The notes beneath the pieces are model-generated. The model was not told the origin of the DNA. It saw nothing but the letters and a program-made list of their open reading frames with translations, and ran no database searches. Source: Sphingopyxis chilensis (GTDB lineage Bacteria > Pseudomonadota > Alphaproteobacteria > Sphingomonadales > Sphingomonadaceae). Taken from it: 64,000 nucleotides of DNA. Shown piece after piece: positions 25,517 to 33,830 of the stretch. Where the stretch lies: contig NZ_CP142394.1 in NCBI RefSeq assembly GCF_035930445.1, positions 1,273,501-1,337,500 of the forward strand, in the 5' to 3' direction. The stretch's first letter is position 1; each line of letters begins with the position of its first letter. The position numbers and the translations under genes were made by a program.

Positions 25517-26625
25517 CCGAAGCGGTGGCGGCGGTGGTGCGCGAGCCCGGCGGCGCGTTCACCCTCGAGACGATCGAGGTCGAAGCACCGCGCGCGGGCG
25601 AAGTGCGCGTGGCGATAGCTGGCGTCGGCCTTTGTCATACCGATCTCATCTTCCGCGACCAGTTCGCACCGTTCGCGCTGCCGGGCATCCTCGGCCATGA
25701 AGGCGCCGGGGTGATCGAGGCGATCGGCGAAGGCGTCGAAGGGCTGAGCGTGGGCGACGCGGTCGTCGTCGGCTTTTCGAGCTGCGGTGCCTGCCCGCGC
25801 TGCGTCGAGCATCTGCCGAGCTATTGCCAGAATTTTGTCCCGCTGAACTATGCGGGGATGCGGCTCGACGATGGGTCGACGGCTTATGCCAAGGGCGACG
25901 AACGCGTCACCTCGCATTTCTTCGGCCAGTCCTCCTTCTCGGCGCTCACCGTGACGCGCGCACGCAACGTCGTGAAAGTCGATACGTCGGAGGTCGCGCT
26001 CGAACTGCTCGGGCCGCTCGGCTGCGGTTTCCAGACGGGCGCGGGCGGGGTGATGAACTCGCTCGCCTGTCCGGCGGGATCGAGTATCGCGATCTTCGGC
26101 GGCGGCCCGGTCGGGCTCGCGGCGGTGATGGGCGCGGTGATCCAGGGTTGCGCGACGATCATTCTTGTCGAACCGATCGCGGCGCGGCGCAATATCGGAC
26201 AAGAGCTTGGTGCGACGCATGTCATCGACCCCGCCGAGGCGGGCGAGCTTGCCGCGGCGCTCCGCGCGATCGTCCCCGCCGGCCTCGACTTTGCGTTCGA
26301 CACCAGCGGCGTCGTCCCCGTCATCGAGGCGGGGCTTGCGGCGCTCGGCAGCCATGGCGCGATCGGCCTCGTCGGGGTGCCGTCGAAAGCCGACGCCGCG
26401 CTCAATATCCGGATCACCGCGCTGATGACGCCCGGGCACCGGATCATCGGGATCATCGAGGGCGACAGCGATCCGCAAAGCTTCATCCCCGAACTGATCG
26501 CGCATCACGCCGCCGGGCGTTTTCCCTTCGATCGGCTCATCAAGACCTTCCCCCTCGACCAGATCAACGAAGCGGTCGCGGCACAGGCGCGCGGCGAATG
26601 CATCAAGGTCGTGCTGATCCCCTGA
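25513..26625 (+). CDS. Zinc-dependent alcohol dehydrogenase, aryl/benzyl-alcohol type
   Basis: 370 aa MDR enzyme. Catalytic zinc: Cys41 and His62-Glu63 (LGHEGAG), third ligand Cys in GPLGCGFQTG. Structural zinc: Cys91, Cys94, Cys97, Cys105 (CGACPRC ... YC). NAD motif IFGGGPVGLAAV. The overall layout is like benzyl alcohol dehydrogenase XylB and other medium-chain ADHs oxidising primary alcohols. Overlaps the hydrolase by four bases and is followed by an aldehyde dehydrogenase, so it probably oxidises a hydroxy acid to the oxo acid. Confidence 0.93.
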   Translation: MTEAVAAVVREPGGAFTLETIEVEAPRAGEVRVAIAGVGLCHTDLIFRDQFAPFALPGILGHEGAGVIEAIGEGVEGLSVGDAVVVGFSSCGACPRCVEHLPSYCQNFVPLNYAGMRLDDGSTAYAKGDERVTSHFFGQSSFSALTVTRARNVVKVDTSEVALELLGPLGCGFQTGAGGVMNSLACPAGSSIAIFGGGPVGLAAVMGAVIQGCATIILVEPIAARRNIGQELGATHVIDPAEAGELAAALRAIVPAGLDFAFDTSGVVPVIEAGLAALGSHGAIGLVGVPSKADAALNIRITALMTPGHRIIGIIEGDSDPQSFIPELIAHHAAGRFPFDRLIKTFPLDQINEAVAAQARGECIKVVLIP

Positions 26626-26649
26626 AACACAGACAAGCGGAGAGTGACG

Positions 26650-28077
26650 ATGGAATTCGACTGCGACTATGCGATGCTGATCGGCGGCAGGCTCGACGGA
26701 GGCAGCGCGCGTTTCGACGTGCTCAACCCGGCGACCGAGCAGGTCATCGGCAGTGCCCCCGATGCGAGCAAGGATGACCTCGATCGCGCCATCGCTGCGG
26801 CGCGCGCCGCCTTTCCGGACTGGGCCGCAACGCCGATCGCCGAGCGCAAGGCGGCGCTCAATGCGATGGGACGGGCGGTTATGGCAGAAGCGGACGCGCT
26901 CAAGCGCCTGCTCACCGCCGAGCAGGGCAAGCCGCACGCCGAGGCTGCGGGCGAGATCATGGGAGCGGGCTATTGGCTGATGGGCGCCGCCAGCCTCGAC
27001 ATGCCGGTGACGGTCAACGAGGACAGCGCCGAGCGCTATAGCGAGACGCGGCACGTGCCGCTCGGCGTGGTCGGGGCGATTTCGCCGTGGAACTTTCCGC
27101 TGCTGCTCGCGATGTTCAAGGTCGGCCCCGCGCTGCTCGCGGGCAATACGATGGTGCTCAAGCCCTCGCCGTTCACGCCGCTCTCGACGCTGAAGTTCGG
27201 CGAGTTGGTGAAGGATCTGCTGCCGCCAGGCGTGCTCAACATCATCAGCGGCGGCGATGCGCTTGGCCCCTGGATGACGAGCCATCCAGGCTTCGACAAG
27301 ATCAGCTTCACCGGATCGACCGCGACCGGCCGCCGCGTGATGGAATCGGCGGCGCCGACGCTGAAGCGCGTGACACTCGAACTCGGCGGCAATGATGCCG
27401 CGATCGTCATGCCCGATGTCGATGTCGAGAAAGTCGCCGAGGAATTGTTCTGGGCCGCCTTCCGCAACAACGGCCAGATCTGCGTCGCAACCAAGCGCAT
27501 GTATGTGCACCGCGACATCTACGAGCCGCTGAAGGATGCGCTCGTCGCTTATGCCAGCACGGTGAAGGTCGGCGATGGCTCGGAGCAGGGGACGCAGATC
27601 GGCCCGATCAACAATGCCGCGCAATACGCCCGCGTTCTCGAGCTGATCGAGGATGCCAGGGACAAGGGCTATACATTTCTTGTCGGCGGCGAGGCGGCCG
27701 ATGTGCCCGGTTATTTCATCCCGGTCACCATCCTCGACAACCCGCCCGAGGACAGCCGCATCGTCCAGGAAGAGCAGTTCGGCCCCGTCCTGCCGCTGAT
27801 CAAGTTCGACGACTTCGACGATGTCGTCGCGCGCGCCAATGCCAGCGAATATGGTCTCGGCGGCTCGGTCTGGGGCCGCGACGAGGACAAAGCGTTCGCG
27901 ATCGCAGAGCGCATCGCGAGCGGCACCGTCTGGGTCAACGAAACCCAGCATCTCTCTCCGACGGCGGCCTTCGGCGGCATGAAGCAGTCGGGCGTCGGCG
28001 TCGAGGGCGGGCTCGATGGCCTCCTCGAATATACCAATGCCCAGACGATCGTGCGGCGGAAGAAAACGGCGGCTTGA
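26650..28077 (+). CDS. NAD(P)-dependent aldehyde dehydrogenase
   Basis: 475 aa. Catalytic Glu in TLELGGND and nucleophile Cys in NNGQICVATKRMYV, plus the cofactor stretch ISPWNFPLLLAM and SFTGSTATGRRV. It resembles the aldehyde dehydrogenases that oxidise semialdehydes or aromatic aldehydes. The ATG at 26650 has GAGAG upstream; a GTG at 26644 is in frame. Last gene of the operon, with a terminator-like hairpin at 28349-28376. It would make the final carboxylate from the ADH product. Confidence 0.94.
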   Translation: MEFDCDYAMLIGGRLDGGSARFDVLNPATEQVIGSAPDASKDDLDRAIAAARAAFPDWAATPIAERKAALNAMGRAVMAEADALKRLLTAEQGKPHAEAAGEIMGAGYWLMGAASLDMPVTVNEDSAERYSETRHVPLGVVGAISPWNFPLLLAMFKVGPALLAGNTMVLKPSPFTPLSTLKFGELVKDLLPPGVLNIISGGDALGPWMTSHPGFDKISFTGSTATGRRVMESAAPTLKRVTLELGGNDAAIVMPDVDVEKVAEELFWAAFRNNGQICVATKRMYVHRDIYEPLKDALVAYASTVKVGDGSEQGTQIGPINNAAQYARVLELIEDARDKGYTFLVGGEAADVPGYFIPVTILDNPPEDSRIVQEEQFGPVLPLIKFDDFDDVVARANASEYGLGGSVWGRDEDKAFAIAERIASGTVWVNETQHLSPTAAFGGMKQSGVGVEGGLDGLLEYTNAQTIVRRKKTAA

Positions 28078-28348
28078 CGTCGTCGCTATCGATCCCGGTC
28101 CACGATTTTCCCGCGCACGCGGGGGCATAGCGCATTTCACGGAGATCGTCCGCACAAGCCTCGCAGCGCGGCTGTTTCTGTGGAGACGCCGGGATTGCCG
28201 GGCTCCTCGCGGAGCCAGCGGGCCCGGCAAGGCGAGGCCGGAAGCGAAGGGCCCTTGGTCAGCCGTTCAAAGTCGCCTGCCGGCCCCGATCCGCTATCTC
28301 GTCCTAAAGCAATCCCGGGGCCAAGGGCGCGCGAGTGACGGACGCATT
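28078..28348. other. Non-coding stretch after the aldehyde dehydrogenase
   Basis: No credible gene. A very long open frame runs through here into TBDR B but has no start, ribosome binding site or coding character in this part. With the following hairpin the gap between genes is 325 bp. Confidence 0.6.
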
Positions 28349-28376
28349 GCGCCGCAGCGGCATGGCGCTGCGGCGC
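28349..28376. terminator. Perfect 11-bp hairpin between convergent operons
   Basis: GCGCCGCAGCG, loop GCATGG, CGCTGCGGCGC, followed on the + strand by TATTTGCTGTTT. It lies between the ALDH (+) and MFS (-) gene ends and is a likely bidirectional terminator. Confidence 0.65.
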
Positions 28377-28402
28377 GCTATTTGCTGTTTAAGGGTGCGT
28401 TT

Positions 28403-29680
28403 TCATACGCGATCTCTGATGGCCCAGCGCGATGCGAGCATGAAGTGCCAGCCGGCCCACACCAGGCTGATGCAAGACGCGAGGAGTGCATAGCGAAGGC
28501 TCTCGACACCTTGCGTCGGCGCGAGAAGGTCGCTGAGCAAGCCGATGCTGTAGGGACCGAGGCCAAGCCCGATCATTGCCGATGTGAACAGCGCGACGGC
28601 AACCGCGGTTCCCCGGCGCCAGGGCTCGGCGAAGCTTTGCAGCGCGGACAGCGCGACGCCGCTCGTCGAAAGCGACAGCGCGACCCCTGCCGTCAGCAGC
28701 ACGACGCAAAGCTTCCAGTCGGTCGCAAGGAAAGCCGCGGCAAAGGCCGGGGCAGAGGCGCTATAGCCCGCGGCCGGGATCCAGAGTTCCCATCGATGAT
28801 CGCGGCGCATCAGATAGGATGTCAGCGCGCCGACGCCGATGACGCCGATGATCCCGCCCGTGCCATGCGAGAGCCCGGACCAGAAGCCCGCGACCTGGAG
28901 GTCGAGTTCCATCGAGCGTATGAGGAACGTGGTTTGCCACTGTCCGATCCCGTAGATGCCGAACGAGCTGATGCCGAGGCCGAGGTTGAGATGCAGGAAG
29001 GCGCGGCGGCGAAGAAGGATCGCGAGCGACGCCCAGAGACTTTCCTTGGTGGCTTGCCCCACTTCGGCCGACTCATGGGTGGGCTCGGGCAACATGAGCA
29101 GCAGGACCACGAGCGGCAGGCTGGCAAGGCCCGCGACCATCAGCGCGGCGCGCCATCCATAGGAATGGGCGATCGCCCCCGCGACCATCAGTCCGATGCT
29201 CACCCCGGCGATCCCCCCGGCCTGGAAGAGGCTGATCCCGATGGCACGTCGATGGGCCGGGAAATAATCTCCGATCAGCGAATGCGCCGCGGGCGCGCAT
29301 CCGGCTTCGCCGATACCGACGCCGACGCGCGCCATGAAGACCTGGGTGAAATTCCGCGCAAGGCCGGTCGTGAAGGTCATGATGCTCCAGAAGCCGAGGC
29401 AGACCGCGAGAAGGCGCGTGCGATTCGTGCGGTCGGCGAGGCGGCCGAGCGGAATGCCCATCGTGGCATAGACCACCGCGAAGGCGACGCCCGAGAGCAG
29501 GCCGAGCTCCGAATCCGAGAGGCCGAGCTCGTGCTTCATCGGCTCGAGCACCACGGCGAGGACCATGCGGTCCATATAGTTGAAGAAGCTCACCATCGTC
29601 AGCACGGCAACGGCGAATATGGCGGTTCGTCCGCCATAGGCAGGCGCGCTTTGAGTGCCCGTCAGATCTCTCATCCTCAT
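28403..29680 (-). CDS. MFS transporter, spinster-like (copy 1)
   Basis: 425 aa, about 12 membrane segments. N-terminal signature FNYMDRMVLAVVLEPMKHELGLSDSE, then the MFS motif GIPLGRLADRTNR, typical of the spinster-like group common in sphingomonad catabolic clusters for uptake of organic acids or steroids. Start 29680 (alternative 29674). Divergent from TBDR B with one GAATCA-type palindrome in the spacer, so outer- and inner-membrane transport appear co-regulated. A relative lies at 43442-44743. Confidence 0.92.
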   Translation of the reverse strand: MRMRDLTGTQSAPAYGGRTAIFAVAVLTMVSFFNYMDRMVLAVVLEPMKHELGLSDSELGLLSGVAFAVVYATMGIPLGRLADRTNRTRLLAVCLGFWSIMTFTTGLARNFTQVFMARVGVGIGEAGCAPAAHSLIGDYFPAHRRAIGISLFQAGGIAGVSIGLMVAGAIAHSYGWRAALMVAGLASLPLVVLLLMLPEPTHESAEVGQATKESLWASLAILLRRRAFLHLNLGLGISSFGIYGIGQWQTTFLIRSMELDLQVAGFWSGLSHGTGGIIGVIGVGALTSYLMRRDHRWELWIPAAGYSASAPAFAAAFLATDWKLCVVLLTAGVALSLSTSGVALSALQSFAEPWRRGTAVAVALFTSAMIGLGLGPYSIGLLSDLLAPTQGVESLRYALLASCISLVWAGWHFMLASRWAIRDRV

Positions 29681-29758
29681 ACCCCTTTGCCGCGATCCTT
29701 CGTCGCGGGCTCGGCGGCGATACTAGGATTAGCGGATGGGCCGATGCAAGTGATTTTG

Positions 29759-29774
29759 GAATCCGTATTGATTC
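29759..29774. promoter_or_regulatory. Palindrome site C: GAATCC-GTAT-TGATTC
   Basis: One mismatch from the GAATCA-N4-TGATTC consensus, extended to GGAATC/GATTCC. It is followed by the same TGATT extension seen at site B. Lies 79 bp upstream of the MFS start and 144 bp upstream of TBDR B. Confidence 0.6.
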
Positions 29775-29917
29775 CTGATTCAGAATCGCGTATCAAAAAT
29801 GGGCGTGAAGGTTACGGGCGGAGAAGGTGGCGCAGGCCAAGGCCTCCCAGCCCGGGAAAATCGCGACGGTCCGAAGAGGCCGATTTGATAATAGACAAAG
29901 GGAAATGGGAGGTAGGC

Positions 29918-32200
29918 ATGTCTAAAAGGGCGAAGCTTCGTTTGCAGGAAAAGCTGGTTTTTGCGGGGGCGGCGGCTGCGGTCGCGCTCGTCGGCGCAGC
30001 ACCGGCTTATGCACAATCGAGCGATAATCAGGAAACATCATCGATTCCAGAAGGTCAGCGCGACAGTCAGGACATCGTCGTGACGGCTCAGAAGCGCGCG
30101 TCGCGCCTGGCGGACGTTCCGGCGGCGATCTCGGCCTTCAGCGGCGCTTATATCGAGGAGCGCGGGGTTAGCGATTTCGAAGGGATCGTCGAACAGACGC
30201 CCGGCGTCAGCATCACGTCCGATTTCGGCGGCAGCGCGTCCAAGGTCATCTCGGTGCGCGGTCTCGGCGGCAGCGACGATTATCGCCCGAACGGCAGTTC
30301 GTCGGCGGCGTTGCACCTCGACGATGTCTACCAGACGTCCAACCTCTTTCTATCACTTCCTTTCTTCGACGTCGAACGCGTCGAAGTGCTGAAGGGCCCA
30401 CAGGGCACGCTCTATGGCCGCAACAGCACCGCGGGCGTGATCAACGTCATCACCCGCGATCCGGGCAAGGATTTGAACGGATATGGGACGGCTGAGTTCG
30501 GCAGCTACGGGCGATATCGCGTCGAGGCCGCGGTCGGCGGCGCGCTCACGGACGATATCTCGGCGCGCATCGCCGTGGTCGGCGATTGGGGCGGCGGTTA
30601 TATGAACGGCAAGGGCGCTGGCTCGTTCGCCGGCAGGCAGTTTTTTGCCGGCACGCCGGCCATTCCCGATCCGGGCGCGCGCGACGGATGGGGCGACCGC
30701 GACATGATGGCGATCCGCGGCACGCTGCTCTGGAACATGCCTACCGACGGCAGGCTCAAGCTCAAGGTGTTCACGAGCCGCGATCAGGGCGAGAATCAGG
30801 TTTCGGACAGCGTTCAGGGTGTCTCGAACAACGGCTTCCTCGAGCCCGATGATGATCCCTACACCTTCTATTCGTCCTTCTATGCCACGCGCGACATCCG
30901 GATGACCGGCGGGTCGCTCAATTACGAGCAGCCGCTTACGGATGATATCACCTTCACGACGGTCCTTGGCTATCAACGTGGCAAGCGCTCCGTGAATGGC
31001 ACCACCGGCGGCCCGTTCCGGGCGTTCGATTATGATTTCAGCGACCGCGTGACCCAGAAGTCGATCGAGGCCCGTCTCGCGGGCGACATCGGCCCGGCGA
31101 ACTGGGTTGTCGGCGTTTACGGGGTCAACGACACGGTCGATTTCCTGACCGACCTCGACGAGACCGACTCCGCCGCGTCGATCGTTCGCACCAACTATAG
31201 GCAAACACGCAAGAGCCGTGCTGTGTTCGGTCAGGTCGACTGGCCGATCACCGACAAGTTCACGGTGACCGGCGGTCTTCGCTATACCGACGACAAGGCC
31301 CGCTTCGCAGGATCGACGATCGATCTCAATCCTTATGGCGTTTCGGTGGCCCCCGCGCGCTTTCCCGCAATACCGGTGTTCTTCGACAACAAGACGAGCG
31401 ACAATAATCTCTCGGGACGGCTGACGCTGTCTTACAAGCCCATCGACGAGGTCAAGATCTATGCCTCCTATGGCACGGGCTACAAGGCGGGCGGTTTCGA
31501 CGGATCGTCGATCTTCAGCCCGGTGGAAGCACTGCCGCTCCGGCCTGAAAAGGTCAAAGCCTATGAAGCGGGGCTGAAGGTTTCGACCGATGGCCGCTTC
31601 TACGCCTCGGTCGACGCCTTCTACTATGATCTGTCCGAATTGCAGGCGTTCACGCAGCTTCCGCCTCCGGCCGGCTCGCCGCCGGGGACGACTACGCCGA
31701 ACATTCGCATCAACGTCGGCAAATCGGTCCTCTACGGCGTCGATTTGCAGGTCGGGTTCAATCTGATCGACAATGACCTGCACAGCCTGCGTTTCGAGGC
31801 GGGCGGCACGCTGCTCGACAGCCGGATCACCGACTTCATCGGCACACCTGCGCAGGTGGCGGCGAATCTCGGCAACGATCTTCCGGCCGCGCCGCACAAG
31901 ACCGGCAACGCATCGCTCGTTCACAAGCTTCAGCTTGGTGGCGGGCTGGAGTTCACGACGACGTTGGATGCGCGCCACAAGAGCGCCGAATTCAAACGTC
32001 TGAGCAATGTGGCTTCGTCGCGGGTGCCCTCCTATACGCTGTTCGGCTTGCGCGGCGAACTGTCGTCGGATGCCGGCTGGTCGGTATTTGCCTATGTTCG
32101 CAATCTCACCGACGAGGTTTATGCGGTCGACCGCAACGGGCCTCAGCGGCTGGTTGGATCGCCGCGGCTCTTCGGCGGCGGCGTGCGGTACGAATTCTAG
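29918..32200 (+). CDS. TonB-dependent receptor (TBDR B), paired with a phosphoesterase
   Basis: 760 aa. Signal peptide to about residue 33 (ends AYA-QS), plug start DIVVTAQKRASRLADVPAAI, plug motif VERVEVLKGPQGTLYGRNSTAGVIN, and barrel end GGGVRYEF. The plug has the unusual stretch GGSDDYRPNGSSSAALHLDD, almost the same as in TBDR C (54628-56817); the two are clear paralogues. The start at 29918 follows GGGAGGTAGG. The downstream gene is an exported metallophosphoesterase, as it is for TBDR C, suggesting import of a compound released from, or carrying, a phosphoester. Confidence 0.95.
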   Translation: MSKRAKLRLQEKLVFAGAAAAVALVGAAPAYAQSSDNQETSSIPEGQRDSQDIVVTAQKRASRLADVPAAISAFSGAYIEERGVSDFEGIVEQTPGVSITSDFGGSASKVISVRGLGGSDDYRPNGSSSAALHLDDVYQTSNLFLSLPFFDVERVEVLKGPQGTLYGRNSTAGVINVITRDPGKDLNGYGTAEFGSYGRYRVEAAVGGALTDDISARIAVVGDWGGGYMNGKGAGSFAGRQFFAGTPAIPDPGARDGWGDRDMMAIRGTLLWNMPTDGRLKLKVFTSRDQGENQVSDSVQGVSNNGFLEPDDDPYTFYSSFYATRDIRMTGGSLNYEQPLTDDITFTTVLGYQRGKRSVNGTTGGPFRAFDYDFSDRVTQKSIEARLAGDIGPANWVVGVYGVNDTVDFLTDLDETDSAASIVRTNYRQTRKSRAVFGQVDWPITDKFTVTGGLRYTDDKARFAGSTIDLNPYGVSVAPARFPAIPVFFDNKTSDNNLSGRLTLSYKPIDEVKIYASYGTGYKAGGFDGSSIFSPVEALPLRPEKVKAYEAGLKVSTDGRFYASVDAFYYDLSELQAFTQLPPPAGSPPGTTTPNIRINVGKSVLYGVDLQVGFNLIDNDLHSLRFEAGGTLLDSRITDFIGTPAQVAANLGNDLPAAPHKTGNASLVHKLQLGGGLEFTTTLDARHKSAEFKRLSNVASSRVPSYTLFGLRGELSSDAGWSVFAYVRNLTDEVYAVDRNGPQRLVGSPRLFGGGVRYEF

Positions 32201-32319
32201 AGCGCGGCCGGTTTTGAGGAAAACAGGACCGATGCTCCAGCAGATTATTTAATGAGGTTTTCAGAGTCGTCCGGCGTTCCGCCGGGCGGCTCTGAAGGCG
32301 TTTTGGGAAGGCGGATATC

Positions 32320-33609
32320 ATGTCGATCAAACATATTGTGCTTACGCTGCTTGCCGTGCTCGGCGCGTCGCAGGCGGCGGCGCAGGCCGAGGACGGAAAA
32401 TTCACGATCGCGGTCGTCCCCGACACCCAATATTATACCGACTATCGCCACCAGACCGAGGAAGGCTTCCCGTTCGATGCGCGCGAACTTTTCTTCGACC
32501 AGATGCAATATATCGCCGCCAACGCGGAGTCCGAGGGCGGCGATATCGCTTTCGCCACAGCGCTGGGCGATGTTTGGCAGCATGCAAGCCAGCGCATGAC
32601 GCCCGAATATGCGGCGAAGGGTCACAAGCATGTCGACAGCTTCATCACGAACCTGCCGCAAATCTATCCCGACCAGCGCGTGCTAACGGTCGAAATGCCG
32701 ACGGCGCGCAAGGGCTATGAAATGATTTCCGGCAAGCTTCCCTTCTCGGTCGTCCCCGGCAATCATGACTATGATTCCAACTGGTCCGATTCACGCTATC
32801 CCGAGGGCAAGGACGGATTTCCCTACGGCATGCTCGCTTATGGCGGCCTCAAGAACTGGAACTCGGTGTTCGGTGCGGACACGCCCTTCTTCAAGAAGAA
32901 GCCCTGGTATGTGGACAGCTTCAATGGCGGCGCCAACAGCGCGCAGGTCTTCGAGGCGGGCGGATTTCGCTTCCTGCATATCGGCTTCGAGATGGCGCCG
33001 TCGGACGAGGTGCTCAAATGGGCCGAAGGCGTGATCAAGCGCTATCCTGGCGTTCCGACGATCGTCAGCACGCACAGCTATCTCAATCCCGCCGCCGAGC
33101 GGAAGGAAATCGCCGCGGTCGACTTCAAGGCGGTCGATCCGGTGCACAACAACCCGCAGGATGTCTGGGACAAGTTTCTGTCGCAGAACGACCAGATCTT
33201 TCTCATGCTCAGCGCTCATCAATATGGGCAGTCGCGCCGCGTCGACCTCAACAAGTTCGGTCACAAGGTCTACCAGGTGATGTCGGACTATCAGGGGCGG
33301 CGGCAGTCGTTCGTGACCGCGGCGCCGGCGCGCGCGGCCGAACGCGAGACGATCGGCGACGGTTGGATGCGGCTGATGAAATTCGACCTGTCGGGCGAAC
33401 AGGCGAGCGTGCGCGTGAGCACGATTTCGACCTATTACAAGACGACGGCGTCCAAGCTCCCGACCTATTCGGCCTTCTACAAGGAGAAGGAAAAGCCGAC
33501 GGCAACCGACGAGGAATTCGTCGCCTCCGACGAGTTCACAATCGATCTCGACGATTTCTACAGCCGCTTCGCCTCGGCCCGGGTCAAGGGCAAGGGCAAG
33601 CGCAAGTGA
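32320..33609 (+). CDS. Exported metallophosphoesterase-like protein (copy 1, altered metal motif)
   Basis: 429 aa with signal peptide (ends AAA-QA near residue 21). Calcineurin-like phosphoesterase motifs in order: VVPDTQYY, GDVWQH, VVPGNHDYD, STHSYLN and LSAHQYGQ. In the canonical fold the last motif is GHxH; here it is AHQY, so the final metal-ligand His is Tyr, and the preceding motif reads THSY where the paralogue at 53310-54599 has IHDH. Activity may be altered or metal use changed. C-terminus ends in a Lys/Gly tail (KGKGKRK). Follows TBDR B by 119 bp. The natural substrate is unknown. Confidence 0.88.
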   Translation: MSIKHIVLTLLAVLGASQAAAQAEDGKFTIAVVPDTQYYTDYRHQTEEGFPFDARELFFDQMQYIAANAESEGGDIAFATALGDVWQHASQRMTPEYAAKGHKHVDSFITNLPQIYPDQRVLTVEMPTARKGYEMISGKLPFSVVPGNHDYDSNWSDSRYPEGKDGFPYGMLAYGGLKNWNSVFGADTPFFKKKPWYVDSFNGGANSAQVFEAGGFRFLHIGFEMAPSDEVLKWAEGVIKRYPGVPTIVSTHSYLNPAAERKEIAAVDFKAVDPVHNNPQDVWDKFLSQNDQIFLMLSAHQYGQSRRVDLNKFGHKVYQVMSDYQGRRQSFVTAAPARAAERETIGDGWMRLMKFDLSGEQASVRVSTISTYYKTTASKLPTYSAFYKEKEKPTATDEEFVASDEFTIDLDDFYSRFASARVKGKGKRK

Positions 33610-33710
33610 TGGCCGCTCTTTCCGCTTGAGGCCCGGCAGCGAACGGCTTTCGCGAAAACCCGTTCCAGCTCTGGCGCCAACGGCGCGGCGAGGCGGCCCG
33701 AGAAGGGGGC

Positions 33711-33745
33711 GGAGCCCCGATTGGCCCCACAGTCACCGGGGCTCC
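33711..33745. terminator. Hairpin GGAGCCCCG ... CGGGGCTCC
   Basis: Perfect 9-bp arms with a 17-base loop, about 100 bp after the phosphoesterase stop. Together with the next hairpin it probably ends the TBDR B transcript. Confidence 0.45.
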
Positions 33746-33750
33746 GAGGG

Positions 33751-33782
33751 TCATCGCCGGACAATCGGTCGTCCGGCGATGA
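33751..33782. terminator. Perfect 12-bp hairpin before the molybdoenzyme gene
   Basis: TCATCGCCGGAC, loop AATCGGTC, GTCCGGCGATGA, only 48 bp before the molybdoenzyme start. Either a terminator for the upstream pair or a leader structure of the next gene; no T-run is present. Confidence 0.5.
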
Positions 33783-33830
33783 CCTGTAATGCTTGGAGTT
33801 GAATGGCCCCGGCAAAAGGCAGGACTGAGG

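Noticed and set aside
25351..28230. 959-aa open frame antisense to the ADH and ALDH genes
   Set aside because: Shadow of two well-supported genes; Arg/Asp/His-rich translation with no domain.
28016..29917. Long + strand open frame fused to TBDR B
   Set aside because: Simply lack of stops in GC-rich DNA; it crosses the MFS gene on the other strand and the divergent promoter, with no start or ribosome binding site. TBDR B begins at 29918.
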